Below, one piece after another: positions 17,357-25,742 of a DNA stretch of 64,000 nucleotides. Every line of letters starts with the position of its first letter. The first letter of the stretch is position 1. The notes below the pieces were generated by a model. The model was not told where the DNA came from. It searched no databases and was given only the letters and a program-made list of their open reading frames with translations. Both the position numbers and the translations under genes were made by a program. Origin of the DNA: Kocuria tytonis. Its GTDB lineage: Bacteria > Actinomycetota > Actinomycetes > Actinomycetales > Micrococcaceae. The stretch spans positions 682,001-746,000 of the forward strand of contig NZ_PNJG02000001.1 of the NCBI RefSeq assembly GCF_003226895.2. The letters are read 5' to 3'.

Positions 17357-17692
17357 TCAGTTCTCGGGCTTGTCCTTGCCGGGGCGCAGGCCCTGGTAGA
17401 TCTCCTTGCACTCCGGGCACACCGGGAAGCGCTGGGGATCCCGTCCGGGGGTCCACACCTTGCCGCACAGGGCGATCACGGGCTCGCCGGACAGCGCCGA
17501 CTCCATGATCTTCTCCTTGCGGACGTAGTGGGCGAACCGCTCGTGGTCACCGGGCTCCGCGAACTGGCGGGTCTCCTCCCGCTCGATCGTGGCGGTTCCC
17601 CCCACGGTCTCGGTCCCGGACTCGGTGCTCAGGAGCACCCTGCGGGTCCGCGCGGAGGGGGCCCCGAGGTGCTGGACGTCGGTGGTTTCCAT
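17357..17692 (-). CDS. DUF3039 family protein
   Basis: A small actinobacterial protein of 111 residues and unknown function. The conserved block runs from FAHYVRKEKIMESA through PVIALCGKVWTP to CPECKEIY; the three Cys suggest a zinc-binding site. No signal peptide or membrane segment. ATG 17692 lies 7 nt after a TACAGT element, so it is probably leaderless. Adjacency to an SF2 helicase gene recurs in related genomes as far as I recall. A nucleic-acid or transcription role is possible but unproven. Confidence 0.88.
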   Translation of the reverse strand: METTDVQHLGAPSARTRRVLLSTESGTETVGGTATIEREETRQFAEPGDHERFAHYVRKEKIMESALSGEPVIALCGKVWTPGRDPQRFPVCPECKEIYQGLRPGKDKPEN

Positions 17693-17705
17693 GTCCACCA
17701 CTGTA
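17693..17705 (-). promoter_or_regulatory. Leaderless -10 of DUF3039 gene
   Basis: TACAGT at 17705-17700 (minus), 7 nt before ATG 17692. Confidence 0.5.
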
Positions 17706-17733
17706 CCCCGTGGCCCCCGCCGGGAATCCCGGC

Positions 17734-19479
17734 TCACCGGTAGCCGGCCACCTCCTGCAGCAGTTCCGGACCGCGGGCGTCCAGCCACTTCCCGCCCAGC
17801 CGCACTCCGAGCCACAGCAGGACGGCGCCCTCCACGAGACCGACGGCCAGAGCCGCCCAGCTCCACAGGGGGTCACCGGAACCCAGGTGCACGAACAGCA
17901 GCACCAGGGGCGGCAGCGCGAGCAGCACCATCAGGCCCATGAGCACGAACTGGAGCACGAGGTTGAGGATCGTGAACCCCTGCGGGGTCTTCATGGGCGA
18001 GGCCCCCGGGGGCGGTGTCGGATAGGTGTAGCGGGCGGAAACCACCGAGACCACGCCGCCCCCGCCCAGCAGCAGGGCCGCGCACACTCCGAGCATCGCG
18101 GGCAGGGCGGGCCACTGCTGCACCCGGACGAGCCACAGCACCACGCCCAGCACCACGAGCGGGGTGGCCACGATCAGCATGGCCACGACCCGACCCAGCC
18201 GATCGGCTCGTCCCGGAACGGACGCCAGCAGGTGCAGGCTGAACGCGGTGTTGTCGTAGGAGATGTCCGCGGAGATCGCGTAGGACATGAGCAGGGCGAT
18301 CATCATGGGCAGCACCCACATGGAGAATCCCGAGTCGCTCCCCAGGAACCAGAGGGCCGCGCTGATCGCGGGGATCATCAGCAGGGACGCCGAGTACCGC
18401 GGGTCCTTGAACCAGTAGATCAGGCTCCGCGCGGCCACGGCGCCCCAGGGCCTGGCGGGGAACCGGTCGAACGCCCCGATGCCCGTGAGCGACTTGCCGG
18501 TGGCGCGGGCGGCTCCCCCGGCGGCGTCGGCCAGAGCACGGTCCAGCGCGAACCGCGCCACCGCGACGAGTGCGGCGAGCGTGGCCAGCACGATGAGCAG
18601 CCGGGCCAGGGCGGCACCCCAGTGGCCCGCCCCCACATCACCGGGGACGGCCCAGACCGCACCCAGCGGGGTCCAGCCGAGCACGGCGGCCCAGCCGGGC
18701 AGCCGGTCCCACACCCGCTCCACCCCGGAGGCGAGGGACGTGAAGATCGGACCCAGGAGGGCGATGAGCAGCAGGCTCACGATCGAGATCGTCTCGGTGG
18801 CACGGCGCCCCTTGGCGATCCGGGCCGCGAGCGCGGAGGCGCAGCGTGCACCCGTGAACGCGAGCAGCGCGGCCAGCACGGCGCACACCACCGCGGCGAC
18901 CACTGCAGCGGGCGAGGCCCGCCAGGTGGACAGCCACCCGAGCAGCGCGACGACCGTGAGCACACCGGGGATCCCGATCACCGCGCCGAGCACCTGACCG
19001 GCCAGCAGCCCCGTGGTGCTCAGCGGGAACAGGGCGAGCCGGGAGGGGTCCAGCGTGGCATCGGCCTTGGAGGTGAGCACGGGCATCAACCACCAGCCCA
19101 CGAGGACCGCGCTGCCCGCGACCACCGAGGCCGTGGTCACGACCGCGAGCGGTTCGGTGCCGAGGAAGACCATCCCGATCAGCAACACCCCCAGGATGAA
19201 CAGGGCGTACAGCCCACCCAGGATGGTGCCCACCAGGACCCACGTGCTGCGGGTCAGCGTGTTGCGCAGGATGCGCCACTTCAGCCCGGCGAGCCGCCGG
19301 GCCTCCTCGAGCACGCCCATCCGGTGGGTCACGCGCTCCTGCCCGGACGGCGCCGGACGCACGGAGTCGGGGACGGCGGCGTCGGGAACGATCGCCGGGC
19401 CCTCGCCCGACGGTGCGGGCGGATCGGCGGGGTGCCCGCCGGGGTCCGCAGCGTCCTGCACTGCGGGGTCGGGGTTCAC
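17734..19479 (-). CDS. ABC transporter permease (ABC-2-like exporter)
   Basis: A 581-residue integral membrane protein with many hydrophobic segments, grouped in two halves with a cytoplasmic loop (KSLTGIGAFDRFPARPWG) between them. About 50 low-complexity N-terminal residues precede the membrane domain starting at MGVLEEARRLAGLKWR. GTG 19479 overlaps the ATPase stop as GTGA, giving coupled translation; GTG 19494 is an alternative. The substrate is not predictable; it pairs with the upstream ATPase as a two-gene exporter of unknown cargo. Confidence 0.87.
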   Translation of the reverse strand: MNPDPAVQDAADPGGHPADPPAPSGEGPAIVPDAAVPDSVRPAPSGQERVTHRMGVLEEARRLAGLKWRILRNTLTRSTWVLVGTILGGLYALFILGVLLIGMVFLGTEPLAVVTTASVVAGSAVLVGWWLMPVLTSKADATLDPSRLALFPLSTTGLLAGQVLGAVIGIPGVLTVVALLGWLSTWRASPAAVVAAVVCAVLAALLAFTGARCASALAARIAKGRRATETISIVSLLLIALLGPIFTSLASGVERVWDRLPGWAAVLGWTPLGAVWAVPGDVGAGHWGAALARLLIVLATLAALVAVARFALDRALADAAGGAARATGKSLTGIGAFDRFPARPWGAVAARSLIYWFKDPRYSASLLMIPAISAALWFLGSDSGFSMWVLPMMIALLMSYAISADISYDNTAFSLHLLASVPGRADRLGRVVAMLIVATPLVVLGVVLWLVRVQQWPALPAMLGVCAALLLGGGGVVSVVSARYTYPTPPPGASPMKTPQGFTILNLVLQFVLMGLMVLLALPPLVLLFVHLGSGDPLWSWAALAVGLVEGAVLLWLGVRLGGKWLDARGPELLQEVAGYR

Positions 19480-20468
19480 TCCGGACGAAGCCACTGCAGC
19501 CCCTCCCCCGCCTCGGTGCGACCGCCCACGAAGGACACGAAGCGGTCCTCCAGGGACATGCCGTCGCAGACCTGCGCCATGGTGCCCTGGGCCAGCACAC
19601 GGCCCTGGTCCATCACGGCCACGTGGTCGCACATGCGCTGGACCAGGTCCATCACGTGGCTCGAGACCACCACGGTGCCGCCGGACTCCGTGTACTGGTG
19701 CAGCAGGGAGCGGATGTTGGCGGCGGAGACCGGGTCCACGGACTCGAACGGCTCGTCCAGCACCAGCAGGCTGGGCGCGTGGATCATGGCCGCGGCCAGG
19801 GCGATCTTCTTGGTCATGCCGGCCGAGTAGTCCTGCACCTGGCGGCCCGCGGCGTCCTGCAGGTCCATGGCGACGATCAGGTCCTCGGTGCGGTCCTCGA
19901 CCAGCTGCCGGTCCATGCCGCGCAGCAAGCCCGAGTAGGCCACGAGCTGACGGCCGGTGAGCCGGTCGAAGAGGTGAGCGCCGTCCGGGAGCACGCCCAT
20001 GCGGCGCTTGGCGGTGATCGGGTCCCGCCACACGTCCACGAGCTCGTCACGGCTCCCACCGCCCACGAGCACCTGGCCGGAGGTCGGCCGCAGCAGGCCC
20101 GTGGCCATGGACAGCGTGGTGGTCTTGCCCGCGCCGTTGCGGCCCACGAGTCCGTAGAACGAGCCGCGCGGCACCGTGAGGTCCACGCGGTCCGCGGCCG
20201 GGCGCCCGTCGTGGCCGTAGACCTTGGTGAGGTCCCGGACCACCAGGGCGGCAGCGGCGTCGTGCACCGGAACCGGGTGCGTCCGCGGCGCGGGGCGTTC
20301 CTCGTCCGCGGCCGGGGGCGGCGCACCGGGGCTCGTGGTGCCCGTGGACGACGACGCGCCCGCTCCTTCCGGGGCGGGCGCGTGCTGTCGCGCGGGGTGC
20401 GCGTCGTGTCGGGTGTCGTGGGCGGGCTCGCGGCGCGGCGTCGTGGGTCCGTTCGGTGGGTGACTCAT
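19476..20468 (-). CDS. ABC transporter ATP-binding protein
   Basis: A 330-residue ATPase. About 75 Pro/Ala/His-rich, probably disordered residues precede the nucleotide-binding domain. Walker A GRNGAGKTT, signature region DYSAGMTKKIALA (a degenerate LSGGQ), Walker B LLVLDEPFES and switch His in VVVSSH are present. The degenerate signature is common in ABC-2 exporters. ATG 20468 is preceded by TAGGTT at 7 nt (leaderless), supporting inclusion of the disordered tail. Coupled to the permease gene downstream. Confidence 0.92.
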   Translation of the reverse strand: MSHPPNGPTTPRREPAHDTRHDAHPARQHAPAPEGAGASSSTGTTSPGAPPPAADEERPAPRTHPVPVHDAAAALVVRDLTKVYGHDGRPAADRVDLTVPRGSFYGLVGRNGAGKTTTLSMATGLLRPTSGQVLVGGGSRDELVDVWRDPITAKRRMGVLPDGAHLFDRLTGRQLVAYSGLLRGMDRQLVEDRTEDLIVAMDLQDAAGRQVQDYSAGMTKKIALAAAMIHAPSLLVLDEPFESVDPVSAANIRSLLHQYTESGGTVVVSSHVMDLVQRMCDHVAVMDQGRVLAQGTMAQVCDGMSLEDRFVSFVGGRTEAGEGLQWLRPE

Positions 20469-20481
20469 GCCCCCCAACCTA
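20469..20481 (-). promoter_or_regulatory. Leaderless -10 of ABC exporter operon
   Basis: TAGGTT at 20481-20476 (minus), 7 nt spacer (GGGGGGC) before ATG 20468. Confidence 0.5.
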
Positions 20482-20564
20482 CTGAAGTCCGCAGCCGGGG
20501 CCGGGCATTGCGCCGGGCACGGCGTTGCCCCCGCCCGGCCCCGGGCCGCGCCCGGGGGCGCGAC

Positions 20565-21584
20565 TCAGAACAGCACGCGCATCAGCTGGCCGCGGGCGGC
20601 CACCACTCGCGGGTCGTCGGCGCCCACGACGTCGAAGAGCTCCACCAGCCGAGCCCGTGCGGCGTCCTTGTCATCCCCGGCCGTGGTGCGCACCAGGGTG
20701 AGCAGCCTGCGGAACGCGTCCTCCACGTGCCCCCCGGAGAGGTCGAGGTCCGCGACGTCCAGGGCCGCCTGCAGGTCGGACGGGTCCGACGCCGCGGCCT
20801 CCCGGACCGTCGCGGCATCCATGGCGCTCACGCGCTGCAGCAGGTGCACCTGCGCGAGCGCGAGCTTGGCCTCGTGGTCCCCCGGGTTCTCGGCGAGCGC
20901 CTTCTCGTAGCTGGCCTCGGCGCCGTCCAGGTCTCCCGCTTCGAGCTTTTCCACGGCCTCCCGGTGCAGCGGCGGCAGCGGGGCGGGTTCGTCCTGCGAG
21001 GTGGGCTCGGCGGTGCCGGACACACCGTTCTGCTGCGCGAGACCCACGAGCTCGCCCAGCAGCTCGCGGAGCTGCTGCTCCGGGACCGTGGAGTTCACGA
21101 GCGGCACCACGCGCCCGCCCAGCAGCGCCACAACCGTGGGAACGCTCTGCGCCTGGAACGCCTGCGCGATCTGCGGCTCGGCGGAGACGTCCACCGTGCC
21201 CAGCAGCAGCCTGCCCTGGAACTCGTCCACCACGCGCGACACCACGTCCACGAAGCTCTGGGACTCCGGGCTCTGCGGCGAGTGCAGGACCACGACCACC
21301 GGGTAGCTGGTGGAGGCCTCCGCGTACTTCTGGAAGGTGGCGGTGGTCAGCTCCACGCGGTAGCTCGCCCCGCCGGCGGACGACGCCGCGTTCCCGGGAG
21401 CCTGCCCGCCGGGCCGTCCCGCTCCGGTCGCCGCCCCCAGGTCCACGGCGCCCCGCACCGAGGCGGGCACTGCCGGGTCCGCAGGCGCGGCTTCCGAGGC
21501 CGCCGGGCGGCCGGTGGGCTGGGGACCGGCAGCCTGGCCGGGCCGGGCGTGACCGGGCTGCGGGGATCGGGAGAACTCGCTCAT
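20565..21584 (-). CDS. Thioredoxin-fold/TPR protein, YbbN (CnoX)-like
   Basis: A 339-residue protein: a disordered Pro/Ala N-terminus (1-70), a thioredoxin-like domain (about 72-185: VVVVLHSPQSPESQSF, VDVSAEPQIAQAFQAQSVPTVV), then tetratricopeptide-like helices (about 210-339) as in YbbN/CnoX holdase chaperones. The CXXC active site is absent, replaced by SPQSPESQS, and the protein has no Cys, so it cannot be a redox enzyme. ATG 21584 follows AGGAGG by 5 nt. A chaperone or protein-binding role is inferred from the domain order. Confidence 0.88.
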   Translation of the reverse strand: MSEFSRSPQPGHARPGQAAGPQPTGRPAASEAAPADPAVPASVRGAVDLGAATGAGRPGGQAPGNAASSAGGASYRVELTTATFQKYAEASTSYPVVVVLHSPQSPESQSFVDVVSRVVDEFQGRLLLGTVDVSAEPQIAQAFQAQSVPTVVALLGGRVVPLVNSTVPEQQLRELLGELVGLAQQNGVSGTAEPTSQDEPAPLPPLHREAVEKLEAGDLDGAEASYEKALAENPGDHEAKLALAQVHLLQRVSAMDAATVREAAASDPSDLQAALDVADLDLSGGHVEDAFRRLLTLVRTTAGDDKDAARARLVELFDVVGADDPRVVAARGQLMRVLF

Positions 21585-21720
21585 GGATACCTCCTGGGGC
21601 CCGCCCGGACGAGGGGCGGGCCGTCGTCGTCACTGGTCCCGGGCGTGCGAGGGCCCGAGGACGTCTGCTGCCCCCATTATGGGTGGGCACCGAGGGGGAT
21701 GTCCCGCCGGCCCGGCGATG

Positions 21721-21732
21721 TACGCTTCCGGC
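21721..21732 (+). promoter_or_regulatory. Leaderless -10 of AI-2E family transporter gene
   Basis: TACGCT at 21721-21726, 6-nt spacer, then GTG 21733. This favours GTG over the in-frame ATG at 21718. Confidence 0.5.
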
Positions 21733-22911
21733 GTGAGCACAACCCCCGGACCCCGTCAGACGCCCGCACGCTTCCGGCCCTCGCGCCAGAGGTTCGAGGT
21801 GCCGCCCGAACCCGCCCAGGGCGAGTCCGAGCAGCGGCGCGCCCCGTGGGACCACCCGGTGCCCGTCAGGTCACACCCCGTCCAGACCGGGTTCATGCTC
21901 ACCGTGGGTGTGGGCATCGCGCTGCTCGGCTACTACGTCCTCACCAACGTGGGCGGACTCGTGGGCTGGATCGTGACCGCCGCGTTCATCAGCCTGGGGC
22001 TCGACCCCCTGGTGCGGTGGCTGGAGTCCAAGGGTCTGCCCCGCGCGCCGGCCGGAATTGCCGTGATCGTGGCCCTCGCGCTCGTGGTGACCACCTTCAT
22101 CATGGTGCTCGTCCCGCGCATGGTGGAGCAGGCGCAGCAGCTCGCCGCCCGCGGACCGGAGCTCGTGGACCGCTTCATGCACTCCCAGCTCTTCCACACC
22201 CTGGATGCGCGCTTCGACATCGCCGCCTCCGTGCAGAAGGCAGCCACCGGCCTCCAGGAGAAGATCGCCTCGGACGAGAACCTCCTCGGCGGGATGTTCG
22301 GCTCCGTGGTGAACGCGAGCGGCGTGGTGCTCAACGCCATCACGGGAACCCTGATCGTCATGGCCCTGACCCTCTACTTCCTCTTCTCGTGGCCCACCAT
22401 CAAGGCCTGGTGCTACCGCCTGGCGCCCGCGAGCAAGCGGGCCCGCGTGACGGACCTGGGTGACCGGATGATCAACGGCGTGGGCAACTACGTGATGGGC
22501 CAGGCGTGCGTGGCGCTGATCAACGCCACCGTGGCATTCGTCCTGATGACCGTCACGGGCGTCCCTTACGCCTCCCTGCTGGTGCTGTTCGTGGCCGTGC
22601 TGGCGTTCATCCCGTTGGTGGGCGGTGTGATCGCGGGCGTGCTGGTGAGCCTGGTGGCCACCATCGGCGGCTGGGACACCGTGGTGCCCTACGCGGTGTG
22701 CTACTTCGCGTACCTGCAGCTCGAGGCCTACGTGGTCTCCCCGCGCATCATGGCCCGCGCGGTCGCGGTCCCCGGCGCGGTGGCGGTGATCGCCGTGGCC
22801 GCGGGCGGGGCCCTCTGGGGCGTGCTGGGCGCACTGATCGCGATTCCCACCGCGGCGGCCGGGCTGCTGCTCGTGCGCGAGGTGTTCGTGCCGCGCCAGG
22901 ACGCCCGCTGA
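21733..22911 (+). CDS. AI-2E family transporter (membrane permease)
   Basis: A 392-residue membrane protein of the YdiK/PerM/TqsA superfamily. About 55 hydrophilic N-terminal residues precede two hydrophobic segments, a soluble periplasmic-side helical domain (about residues 130-200), and five or more C-terminal membrane segments containing the family-typical FIPLVGGVIAG and SPRIMARAV motifs. Members export autoinducer-2 or act as Na+/H+ antiporters; the substrate here is unknown. The gene is monocistronic and divergent from the YbbN-like gene. Confidence 0.9.
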   Translation: MSTTPGPRQTPARFRPSRQRFEVPPEPAQGESEQRRAPWDHPVPVRSHPVQTGFMLTVGVGIALLGYYVLTNVGGLVGWIVTAAFISLGLDPLVRWLESKGLPRAPAGIAVIVALALVVTTFIMVLVPRMVEQAQQLAARGPELVDRFMHSQLFHTLDARFDIAASVQKAATGLQEKIASDENLLGGMFGSVVNASGVVLNAITGTLIVMALTLYFLFSWPTIKAWCYRLAPASKRARVTDLGDRMINGVGNYVMGQACVALINATVAFVLMTVTGVPYASLLVLFVAVLAFIPLVGGVIAGVLVSLVATIGGWDTVVPYAVCYFAYLQLEAYVVSPRIMARAVAVPGAVAVIAVAAGGALWGVLGALIAIPTAAAGLLLVREVFVPRQDAR

Positions 22912-22977
22912 CCCGGGCACGACGCCGCACTCCCGGCCGCGGCGCCGCGCTCGCCGTTCGTGACCGGCCGGGCCCGG

Positions 22978-22989
22978 TAGGCTGTCCGG
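22978..22989 (+). promoter_or_regulatory. Leaderless -10 of nucS
   Basis: TAGGCT at 22978-22983, 6 nt, then GTG 22990; identical hexamer and spacing to pncB. Confidence 0.55.
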
Positions 22990-23685
22990 GTGCGTTTAGT
23001 GATTGCAGACTGCTCCGTCCGGTACGAGGGACGCCTCAATGCCCACCTGCCACTGGCACGTCGGCTCATCATGCTCAAGGCCGACGGCTCCGTGCTGATC
23101 CACTCGGACGGTGGGTCCTACAAGCCGCTGAACTGGATGAGCCCACCCGCCACCCTGCGCGTGCGCGAGCCCTCCGAGGACGAGACCGCCGACGGCGTGC
23201 ACGAGGTGTGGGAGGTCCGGGCGGGCAAGTCGGACGACCGCCTGGTCATCCACGTCATGACCGTCCACAGCCAGCTGCACCACGACCTCGGTGCGGACCC
23301 CGGCCTGGTCAAGGACGGGGTGGAGGCGGACCTGCAGCGGCTGCTCGCGGAGCAGATCACCCGGCTGGGAGAGGGCTTCTCCCTGGTCCGGCGGGAGTAC
23401 CCCACCACGATCGGGCCCGTGGACATCCTCGCCCGGGACGCGAACGGCGCCACGGTGGCCGTGGAGCTCAAGCGGCGCGGGGACATCGACGGCGTGGAGC
23501 AGCTCACCCGCTACCTGGAGCTGCTCAACCGCGATCCCCTGCTGCGACCGGTGCGCGGCGTTCTCGCCGCCCAGCAGATCAAGCCCCAGGCGCGCACGCT
23601 CGCCCGTGACCGGGGCATCGAGTGCCTCAGTCTGGACTACGAGGAGATGCGAGGCACCGTGGACACCGAGTCCCGCCTGTTCTGA
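22990..23685 (+). CDS. nucS: Endonuclease NucS (EndoMS), non-canonical mismatch repair
   Basis: A mismatch-specific endonuclease that replaces MutS/MutL in most Actinobacteria. The 231-residue length is typical. The N-terminal dimerisation/DNA-binding domain is followed by a RecB-like nuclease domain with Asp145 (GPVDILARD), Glu159 and Lys161 (VELKRR), then [10 protein letters not shown]. The C-terminus ends SRLF, plausibly a sliding-clamp contact (inference). GTG 22990 is placed by a leaderless TAGGCT. The gene is followed immediately by a hairpin at 23685-23704. Confidence 0.96.
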   Translation: MRLVIADCSVRYEGRLNAHLPLARRLIMLKADGSVLIHSDGGSYKPLNWMSPPATLRVREPSEDETADGVHEVWEVRAGKSDDRLVIHVMTVHSQLHHDLGADPGLVKDGVEADLQRLLAEQITRLGEGFSLVRREYPTTIGPVDILARDANGATVAVELKRRGDIDGVEQLTRYLELLNRDPLLRPVRGVLAAQQIKPQARTLARDRGIECLSLDYEEMRGTVDTESRLF

Positions 23686-23704
23686 GAGCGGTCCCGACCG
23701 CTCT
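23685..23704 (+). terminator. nucS terminator hairpin
   Basis: AGAGCGGT 23685-23692 pairs perfectly with ACCGCTCT 23697-23704 (4-nt loop), starting at the last base of the nucS stop codon. No T-run. Confidence 0.6.
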
Positions 23705-23739
23705 GGATGCGGACCGGGACGCCCGCCGCGGCCACGCGC

Positions 23740-23759
23740 ACGGCCGGTGCACCGGCCGT
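23740..23759. repeat. 20-bp perfect palindrome downstream of nucS
   Basis: ACGGCCGGTGCACCGGCCGT is its own reverse complement (8-bp stem with TGCA loop if it folds). It may be a second terminator or a protein-binding site. Confidence 0.7.
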
Positions 23760-23989
23760 CCCACGCGACCCCGGGACGCGGTCGGACGGCCCGGAATCCG
23801 CGCCCTGCCACACGCGCCGGGCCCTCTGACGACTGTTGACCGCCGCGTCACAGTGTGTGATGCTTGTGGTGTTCTCGCATCATGTTTGACATGCTCGCAG
23901 GAATGGTAGCGGGCGTGAAGTTCTGACTGGCGCTGTGGCACAACATTTTCGTGAGCCGCATCCACAGCCTTCTCGCGGTACCAGTTCAG

Positions 23990-24007
23990 GTGCACATCCA
24001 TGTGCAC
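23990..24007 (+). repeat. Inverted repeat in cold-shock leader
   Basis: GTGCACATCCATGTGCAC: perfect 8-bp arms around CC, 32 nt before the start codon and just upstream of the ribosome-binding site. It could form a hairpin that affects translation or bind a regulator. Confidence 0.65.
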
Positions 24008-24039
24008 GCACTACATACTCCAGAAGGAGATGCCCCATT

Positions 24040-24243
24040 ATGGCTCAGGGCACCGTTAAGTGGTTCAACGCAGAAAAGGGCTTCGGCTTCATCACGCCGG
24101 ACGACGCTGATGGCGACGTCTTCGTGCACTACAGCGAAATCCAGTCGGGCGGCTTCCGCACCCTCGAAGAGAACCAGCGTGTCGAGTTCGAGATCGGCCA
24201 GGGCCAGAAGGGCCCCCAGGCCACCGGCGTGACCGTCCTCTGA
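24040..24243 (+). CDS. Cold-shock protein, CspA family
   Basis: A 67-residue single cold-shock domain that binds single-stranded nucleic acid as an RNA chaperone and antiterminator. Starts [22 protein letters not shown]1 KGFGFI and RNP2 VFVHY are intact with the aromatic surface residues. ATG 24040 follows AAGGAG. Monocistronic, with a long structured leader and a strong Rho-independent terminator. Confidence 0.97.
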   Translation: MAQGTVKWFNAEKGFGFITPDDADGDVFVHYSEIQSGGFRTLEENQRVEFEIGQGQKGPQATGVTVL

Positions 24244-24260
24244 CAGTCCCCCTCGAACGA

Positions 24261-24296
24261 AACCCCCGCCACCTCGCCGGTGACGGGGGTTTTTTC
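24261..24296 (+). terminator. Rho-independent terminator, csp (also serves murA)
   Basis: AACCCCCG-C-CAC pairs with GTG-A-CGGGGGTT (one mismatch, 7-nt loop) and is followed by a run of T to 24295. This is the only classical U-tract terminator I saw in the window. Its position between convergent csp and murA suggests bidirectional use. Confidence 0.9.
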
Positions 24297-24313
24297 ATGC
24301 GCAGGCTGCGGGC

Positions 24314-25597
24314 TCAGCTCCAGCCGCGGGCCATGCGCCGCTGCACGGCCACGCCCGCACCGGCCAGGTGCTCCACGAAGTGCTCGTACCCGCGGTCGAT
24401 GTGCCCCACGCCGGACACCTCCGTGACACCGTCCGCCGCCATGCCGGCGATCACCAGCGCGGCGCCGGCCCGGATGTCCATGGCCTCCACCGGCGCCCCC
24501 GAGAGGTCACGGGCGGGAACACCGTCCACGCGAGCGTGGTGGCCGTCCAGGCGCACCCGTGCCCCGAGCCGCTCGAGTTCCGCCGTGAATCCCCAGCGTG
24601 CCTCGAAGACGTTTTCCGTGATGATGCCGGAGCCCTCGGCCACGGCGTTCAGTGCCACCACGAAGGGCTGCAGGTCCGTGGGGAATCCGGGGTACGGCAG
24701 CGTGGACACGTTGATCGCGCGCGGGCGTGCCGGCCCACTCACCACGAAGCGGCCCTGCGAGGTGTCGATGTCGCATCCGGCCGCGCGCAGCTTCTCCAGG
24801 ACCACCCCCAGGTGCTCCGGCTCCGCACCGATGATCTCCGCGCGACCGCCCGTGACCGCGGCGGCGAAGGCCCAGGTGCCGGCCACGATGCGGTCCGGGA
24901 CCGTGCGGTGGGTCACGGGGTGCAGCGCGGGCACACCCGTGATGGTGATCGTGGTGGACCCGAGACCCTCGATCCGCGCACCCATGGCCTGCAGCATGCT
25001 CCCGATGTCCACGATCTCGGGTTCCCGCGCCACGTTCTCCAGCACGGTCACGCCCTGGGCGGTGGTGGCCGCCGTCATGAGGTTCTCGGTGGCCCCCACC
25101 GACGGGTACCCCAGACGGTAGGTGGCCCCGCGCAGACCACCGGGGGCGCTGGCCAGGAGGAAGCCGCGCTCGATGCTGAGCTGCGCCCCCATGGCCTCGA
25201 GGCCCGCGCGATGCATGTCCAGCCCACGGGTACCGATCGCGTCACCGCCGGGCAGCGCCACCTCCGCGCGGTGGCAGCGGGCCATGAGAGGGCCGAGGAC
25301 GGAGATGGACGCCCGCATGGCCCGCACGAGGTCGTAGTCCGCCTGGTGACCCAGCTGCTCGGGGACGTCGATGCTCACCACGTGCTCGCCGGCCCGGTAG
25401 GAGACGTCGCAGCCGAGCCGGCGCAGCAGCTCCGCCATGACCGTCACGTCGTGGATCTCCGGGACGTTGGTGATCGTCGAGCGACCCGGTGCGAGCAGGG
25501 CCGCCGCCATGAGCTTGAGCACGCTGTTCTTCGCGCCGTAGACGGGCAGCTCACCGTCCACCACGGTGGGGCCGTGTACCTCGATCTTCTCTTCCAC
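24314..25597 (-). CDS. murA: UDP-N-acetylglucosamine 1-carboxyvinyltransferase
   Basis: First committed step of peptidoglycan synthesis: transfers enolpyruvate from PEP to UDP-GlcNAc. The protein has 427 residues. KN substrate motif in [14 protein letters not shown]; the catalytic loop reads [15 protein letters not shown], with Asp119 (codon 25243-25241) at the position of the usual Cys115. Asp at this site is known from Mycobacterium and Chlamydia and confers intrinsic fosfomycin insensitivity. GTG 25597 follows AGGAGG by 4 nt and gives the family N-terminus EKIEVHGP. It is the last gene of the block downstream of atpC, separated by a hairpin. Confidence 0.96.
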   Translation of the reverse strand: MEEKIEVHGPTVVDGELPVYGAKNSVLKLMAAALLAPGRSTITNVPEIHDVTVMAELLRRLGCDVSYRAGEHVVSIDVPEQLGHQADYDLVRAMRASISVLGPLMARCHRAEVALPGGDAIGTRGLDMHRAGLEAMGAQLSIERGFLLASAPGGLRGATYRLGYPSVGATENLMTAATTAQGVTVLENVAREPEIVDIGSMLQAMGARIEGLGSTTITITGVPALHPVTHRTVPDRIVAGTWAFAAAVTGGRAEIIGAEPEHLGVVLEKLRAAGCDIDTSQGRFVVSGPARPRAINVSTLPYPGFPTDLQPFVVALNAVAEGSGIITENVFEARWGFTAELERLGARVRLDGHHARVDGVPARDLSGAPVEAMDIRAGAALVIAGMAADGVTEVSGVGHIDRGYEHFVEHLAGAGVAVQRRMARGWS

Positions 25598-25680
25598 GTT
25601 TCCTCCTAGGGCGCCGGCCACGCGACGTCGCGGGGCCGGGGCGGACGCGCGGGCGGCACCCGCACGGGTTGGTGCGCGAA

Positions 25681-25726
25681 CGACGTCGACCCCCGCACCC
25701 CGGGCAGGGCGCGAGGGTCGACGTCG
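25681..25726 (-). terminator. Hairpin after atpC
   Basis: Perfect 12-bp stem (25681-25692 with 25715-25726) around a 22-nt GC-rich loop, 17 bp beyond the atpC stop. Probable end of the ATP synthase transcript. The DUF2550 gene often found here in Actinobacteria is absent. Confidence 0.6.
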
Positions 25727-25742
25727 ACCGGTGCGGTCCGGG

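Larger units (their letters stand above)
23705..24039 (+). promoter_or_regulatory. Promoter and long 5' leader of cold-shock gene
   Basis: A non-coding stretch before the cold-shock gene. A candidate promoter has TTGACC (23836-23841), a 17-bp spacer and GATGCT (23859-23864), giving a leader of about 170 nt, as expected of cold-shock mRNAs. The leader is markedly less GC-rich than its surroundings. It contains a perfect inverted repeat at 23990-24007 (GTGCACAT, CC, ATGTGCAC) and ends with AAGGAG at 24024-24029. Confidence 0.5.
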
